Under the pieces are notes generated by a model. That model saw nothing but the letters and a program-made list of their open reading frames with translations, had not been told where the DNA came from and made no database searches. Positions 5,235 through 8,018 of a DNA stretch of 8,018 nt are shown here, piece after piece. This stretch comes from Flavobacteriales bacterium. Lineage in GTDB: Bacteria; Bacteroidota; Bacteroidia; Flavobacteriales; Crocinitomicaceae. The number at the start of each line of letters is the position of its first letter. The first letter of the stretch is position 1. The stretch is from NCBI GenBank assembly GCA_947375085.1, contig CANCEQ010000139.1:1-8018 (forward strand), read 5' to 3'. Made by a program: the position numbers and the translations under genes.

Positions 5235-7295
5235 ATGAAGAATTTATTTTATTTGATTTTCATAAATCTCTCATTTTTATCGTTTTCACAAGACACTTCT
5301 AAAGTGGTGATAACCGATACAACTGATTTTTCTAAATACAGTTTAGAAGAATTAATAAAACTAAAATCGAGTTATAATTCGACAGATATGGAGAAACTAA
5401 TAAACTCCTCTATTGAAGTAGCTTCTAGAAAACCGCTTTCGATTAAAAAAAGTCCTTCGGTTGTAAGTGTAATTACAGATGAAGAAATAAATAAAAGCGG
5501 TGCAAGAGATTTAATTGACATTCTTCAAATGGTTCCTGGAATTGAGCTTAATGGCGACGTTTTTCAATCAGTTTCAATTTCTATCAGAGGACTTAGTGCT
5601 CAAGAAGGAAAAGTCTTATTAATGATTGATGGACAAGAAATGAACGAAATCGATTACGGTACAGTTCAGTTATTTCAACAATATCCAATTAATCAAATTA
5701 AAAAAATTGAAATTATAAGAGGCCCTGGATCAGCAAATTATGGAGGATATGCTGAATACTTAGTTATAAATATTTTAACTAAAAATGCTACTGATTTAAA
5801 TGGATTGCACCTTAGTTCATCTGTTGGCCAAACTAAAAATGCTACAGCAAGAACGAATTTCAATCTAGCTTTTGGAGGAAAACACAAAGATTTAGAATAT
5901 ACTGTTTCAGGATATGCAAATAAAGGAATTTTCAGTAATCAGATATATACAGATGTATACGGTGCTAGTTATGATTTGAAAAAAAATTCTAATATACTTG
6001 CTTATGACTTAAATATCGGTTTAAAATACAAAGGATTTTCTGCACGTTTTATTAAAAACAATTTATACACTTCGATTAGAGACGGTTATGGCTCTGTACT
6101 CTCTAAAAAAATACCTACCAACTATTTAACGAACTTTATCGAATTAAAACATCAAAAACAACTCTCTAAAACATTTCAAATTCAATCAAAAATCAATTTA
6201 AAATTAGCACAACCATGGCAATCGATAATCAATGAAAATGATTCTCTTTTAAACACCTTAAATTATCATATAACTACTAATCGCTTTCGATTAAATGCTA
6301 CAGGAATTTGGGATATTCACCGAACAATCAATATAGTATTCGGTATTGATTCATACTATGATGAAGCAATAAAACATGGAACACAATTATTTTTAAAAGA
6401 TTCAACTAAAAGAGTAACTTATTTTAATTACGCTCCCTATGTACAAACACTTTTTAAAACAAGATTTGCAAACATAACAGCAGGTTTAAGATATGATGTA
6501 AATACTGCATTTGGAAGTTCACTAAATCCTCGATTAGGTGTAACTAAAAAAATAGGATTCTTTAATATAAAAGCACTATATGCTTCTTCATTTAGAGCTC
6601 CTTCGATTGAAAATATTCAATCAAGCTATTCGACTAAAATTTTACCTGAACAAACAAAAACAGCTGAATTAGAATTTGGATTTCAGCTGGGAAAACTATC
6701 GTATTTAACACTGAATGCTTTTGACATTACAACTAAAAACGCAATCAACTATGTTGTTACGTTAGATTCGAATAGTTATACTACTGGTTATCTAAATTCC
6801 TCCAAAAACATTGGTTCTCAAGGTTTTGAAATTGAATATAAATTAAAATCAACTTTTGGCGCAATCTCTTCCTCCTATTCTTTTTATACAGTTGGAAATA
6901 AAAACATTAATGAATATCAAGCAATTCCTAATAGAAGAAATGAATCGTTGGGTATTGCAAATCACAAAGCAAATATTCAAGCTACAATTAACTTAACTAA
7001 AAACTTATTTCTAAGCTCTTCTTTACATTTTATAGGTGAGCGATTTGGTTATACTTCTGTGGATATAAATGGTGAAGGTTTAATAACAAAATATGCGCCA
7101 CAACACCAACTAAATCTCTATTTCGGAACTATGAACCTAAAAAATGGTCTAAATTTTGGTTTTGGAATTCGAAATATTACAAATCAAAAAATGTATTATA
7201 TCCAACCGTACAATGGTCTTCACAATTCATTAATAGGAATGGGTAGAGAATTTACAATTAAAATAAATTATTCATTTATTAAAAAGTCAAAATAA
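5235..7295 (+). CDS. TonB-dependent outer-membrane receptor (non-SusC type)
   Basis: This 686-residue protein begins with a signal peptide (MKNLFYLIFINLSFLSFS, likely cut before Q19). A short acidic linker follows, with SLEELIKLKSS at 36-46 and IEVASRKPLSIKKSPSVVSVIT at about 60-81. The plug domain spans about 63-185 and shows DEEINKSGARDLIDILQMVPGIEL, then SISIRGLS (114-121), VLLMIDGQEMNE and the hallmark IEIIRGPGSANYGGYAEY (158-175), then VINILTKN. The rest is a 22-strand-type barrel rich in Asn, Thr and aromatic residues, with RAPSIENI in the barrel and a C-terminal INYSF strand. At 686 residues it is in the range of siderophore, cobalamin or metal receptors and far shorter than SusC proteins. 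There is no SusD partner and no carboxypeptidase-like N-terminal domain. The ligand is unknown. The linker type (LEEL...VASRKP) is common in receptors next to signalling genes. It leads an operon with a YfiR-like protein and a paralogous receptor. Confidence 0.9.
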   Translation: MKNLFYLIFINLSFLSFSQDTSKVVITDTTDFSKYSLEELIKLKSSYNSTDMEKLINSSIEVASRKPLSIKKSPSVVSVITDEEINKSGARDLIDILQMVPGIELNGDVFQSVSISIRGLSAQEGKVLLMIDGQEMNEIDYGTVQLFQQYPINQIKKIEIIRGPGSANYGGYAEYLVINILTKNATDLNGLHLSSSVGQTKNATARTNFNLAFGGKHKDLEYTVSGYANKGIFSNQIYTDVYGASYDLKKNSNILAYDLNIGLKYKGFSARFIKNNLYTSIRDGYGSVLSKKIPTNYLTNFIELKHQKQLSKTFQIQSKINLKLAQPWQSIINENDSLLNTLNYHITTNRFRLNATGIWDIHRTINIVFGIDSYYDEAIKHGTQLFLKDSTKRVTYFNYAPYVQTLFKTRFANITAGLRYDVNTAFGSSLNPRLGVTKKIGFFNIKALYASSFRAPSIENIQSSYSTKILPEQTKTAELEFGFQLGKLSYLTLNAFDITTKNAINYVVTLDSNSYTTGYLNSSKNIGSQGFEIEYKLKSTFGAISSSYSFYTVGNKNINEYQAIPNRRNESLGIANHKANIQATINLTKNLFLSSSLHFIGERFGYTSVDINGEGLITKYAPQHQLNLYFGTMNLKNGLNFGFGIRNITNQKMYYIQPYNGLHNSLIGMGREFTIKINYSFIKKSK

Positions 7296-7297
7296 AA

Positions 7298-7849
7298 ATG
7301 AATAAAAATTATATATTTACATTTAACAGTTACATTAAAATGCCGTTTTTAAAAAAACACATCCTACTTTTTACGCTGCTTTTTTCAACTTTCATAAGTT
7401 GGGGGCAATCTTTCAATCAGAAAGAAAATGCCGTTTATATATTCAATTTCATAAAATACACTGAATTTTCACAAAAAAAATCCAACTTAATTATTGGTGT
7501 GATAGGTTCGACAAAAGTTGAGGCAGAATTAAAAACTTTACTAGCTAAAAAGTCATCTTTAATTACTGTTAAACATATCGGTGAAGCTGAATCTAAAAAT
7601 GTTGATGTAATTATAATTGCAGAGTCTTCTTCAAAAAGTATTAAAGAAGTTCAAAATCAAACAGCAAAACTACCTATTTTGATTATTACCGAAAAACCAG
7701 ATTTAAATTATTCCGGTGCATGTATATCGTTATTCATGGATGAAGATGATGACTTTAAAACTAAATTTCAAGTAAGCCCATTTAATCTTCGTTCTAGAGG
7801 TTTAATTCTTGCTCCTCAAATAGTTAATAACGCAGTTTTAGTTCGATAA
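7298..7849 (+). CDS. Periplasmic YfiR/DUF4154-family protein
   Basis: This small exported protein has 183 residues from the first ATG. It fits the YfiR (DUF4154) family in having ENAVYIFNFIKYTEFS (43-58), LIIGVIGSTKVEAEL (64-78), a VDVIIIAESSSK strand (102-113), LPILIITEKPD, the GACISLFMDEDD segment and the closing NLRSRGLILAPQIV (163-176). In Pseudomonas, YfiR is a periplasmic repressor of the membrane diguanylate cyclase YfiN; whether this Bacteroidota relative does the same is unknown. It has a single Cys (C142), so the YfiR disulfides cannot form. The start is uncertain. ATG at 7298 lies 2 bases past the receptor stop but gives a 38-residue signal region. ATG at 7340 (MPFLKKHILLFTLLFSTFISWG, cut before Q) gives a much better signal peptide and may be the true start. 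It is co-transcribed with the receptor genes on both sides. Confidence 0.8.
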   Translation: MNKNYIFTFNSYIKMPFLKKHILLFTLLFSTFISWGQSFNQKENAVYIFNFIKYTEFSQKKSNLIIGVIGSTKVEAELKTLLAKKSSLITVKHIGEAESKNVDVIIIAESSSKSIKEVQNQTAKLPILIITEKPDLNYSGACISLFMDEDDDFKTKFQVSPFNLRSRGLILAPQIVNNAVLVR

Positions 7850-7852
7850 AAT

Positions 7853-8018
7853 ATGAATAAAATCTACAATACACTTTTTATCGTTTTCTGTTTTGTATTA
7901 AATTTTAAAGCACAGGATACTTCGAAAGTTGTTTTCAAAGATTCAACTGACTTCTCAAATTTGTCGATAGAAGAATTGATGAAATTAAAATCTTCTTATC
8001 AGTCTAGCGATATGGAGA
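7853..8018 (+). CDS. Second TonB-dependent receptor, paralogue of the first; only the N-terminus is in the window
   Basis: An ATG three bases past the YfiR-like stop opens a frame that runs to the window end (55 residues, no stop). The first 20 residues (MNKIYNTLFIVFCFVLNFKA) are a signal peptide, cut before Q21. The next 35 residues match residues 19-53 of the receptor at 5235 in 26 of 35 positions with no gap, including QDTSKVV, TDFS, EEL, KLKSSY and DME. The plug and barrel lie beyond the edge, so the call rests on this paralogy and on operon position. It could be a full receptor or a truncated copy. Confidence 0.75.
   Translation, partial: MNKIYNTLFIVFCFVLNFKAQDTSKVVFKDSTDFSNLSIEELMKLKSSYQSSDME

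Overview
The window is AT-rich, and most genes start without a clear Shine-Dalgarno sequence. Several starts are preceded by a TAnnTTTG-type -7 box, the Bacteroidota promoter signature. With the signal peptides that precede a likely cut before Gln, a BBP2-type porin, TonB-dependent receptors and a DUF4154 (YfiR-like) protein, this points to a Bacteroidota species, probably Flavobacteriia or Cytophagia. Two chemoreceptor-type sensors in such a genome are notable, because many relatives glide and have few classical chemotaxis genes.

Layout. The left half (1-4789) is entirely on the minus strand. In transcription order it holds a 769-residue chemoreceptor (4789-2480), a 406-residue outer-membrane porin (2163-943), and the first 256 residues of a membrane sensor with a periplasmic Cache-type domain (770 to beyond base 1). 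A 44-bp perfect palindrome next to three 14-bp tandem repeats separates the chemoreceptor from the porin. A 14-bp-stem hairpin separates the porin from the Cache sensor, and the sensor's likely -7 box is built into the foot of that hairpin.

A 445-bp divergent intergenic region (4790-5234) follows. It holds a good -7 box for the chemoreceptor. Toward the right it holds a 20-bp dyad next to a possible -7 box, then a long structured leader with three hairpins. Part of the leader is bounded by two TTTCAGGG-containing segments exactly 130 bp apart.

The right half (5235-8018) is a plus-strand, tightly packed operon: a TonB-dependent receptor (686 residues), a small periplasmic YfiR/DUF4154 protein, and the first 55 residues of a second receptor. 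The second receptor's N-terminus is clearly paralogous to the first (26 of 35 residues identical after the signal peptide).

Working together (inference): the left half looks like environmental sensing. The 769-residue receptor has almost no periplasmic part and carries an Aer-like PAS domain, which suggests an internal redox or energy signal. The Cache protein would sense something outside. The right half looks like an outer-membrane uptake or sensing unit in which two related receptors sandwich a periplasmic YfiR-type regulator. No tRNA, rRNA gene, CRISPR array, transposase or phage gene was seen.
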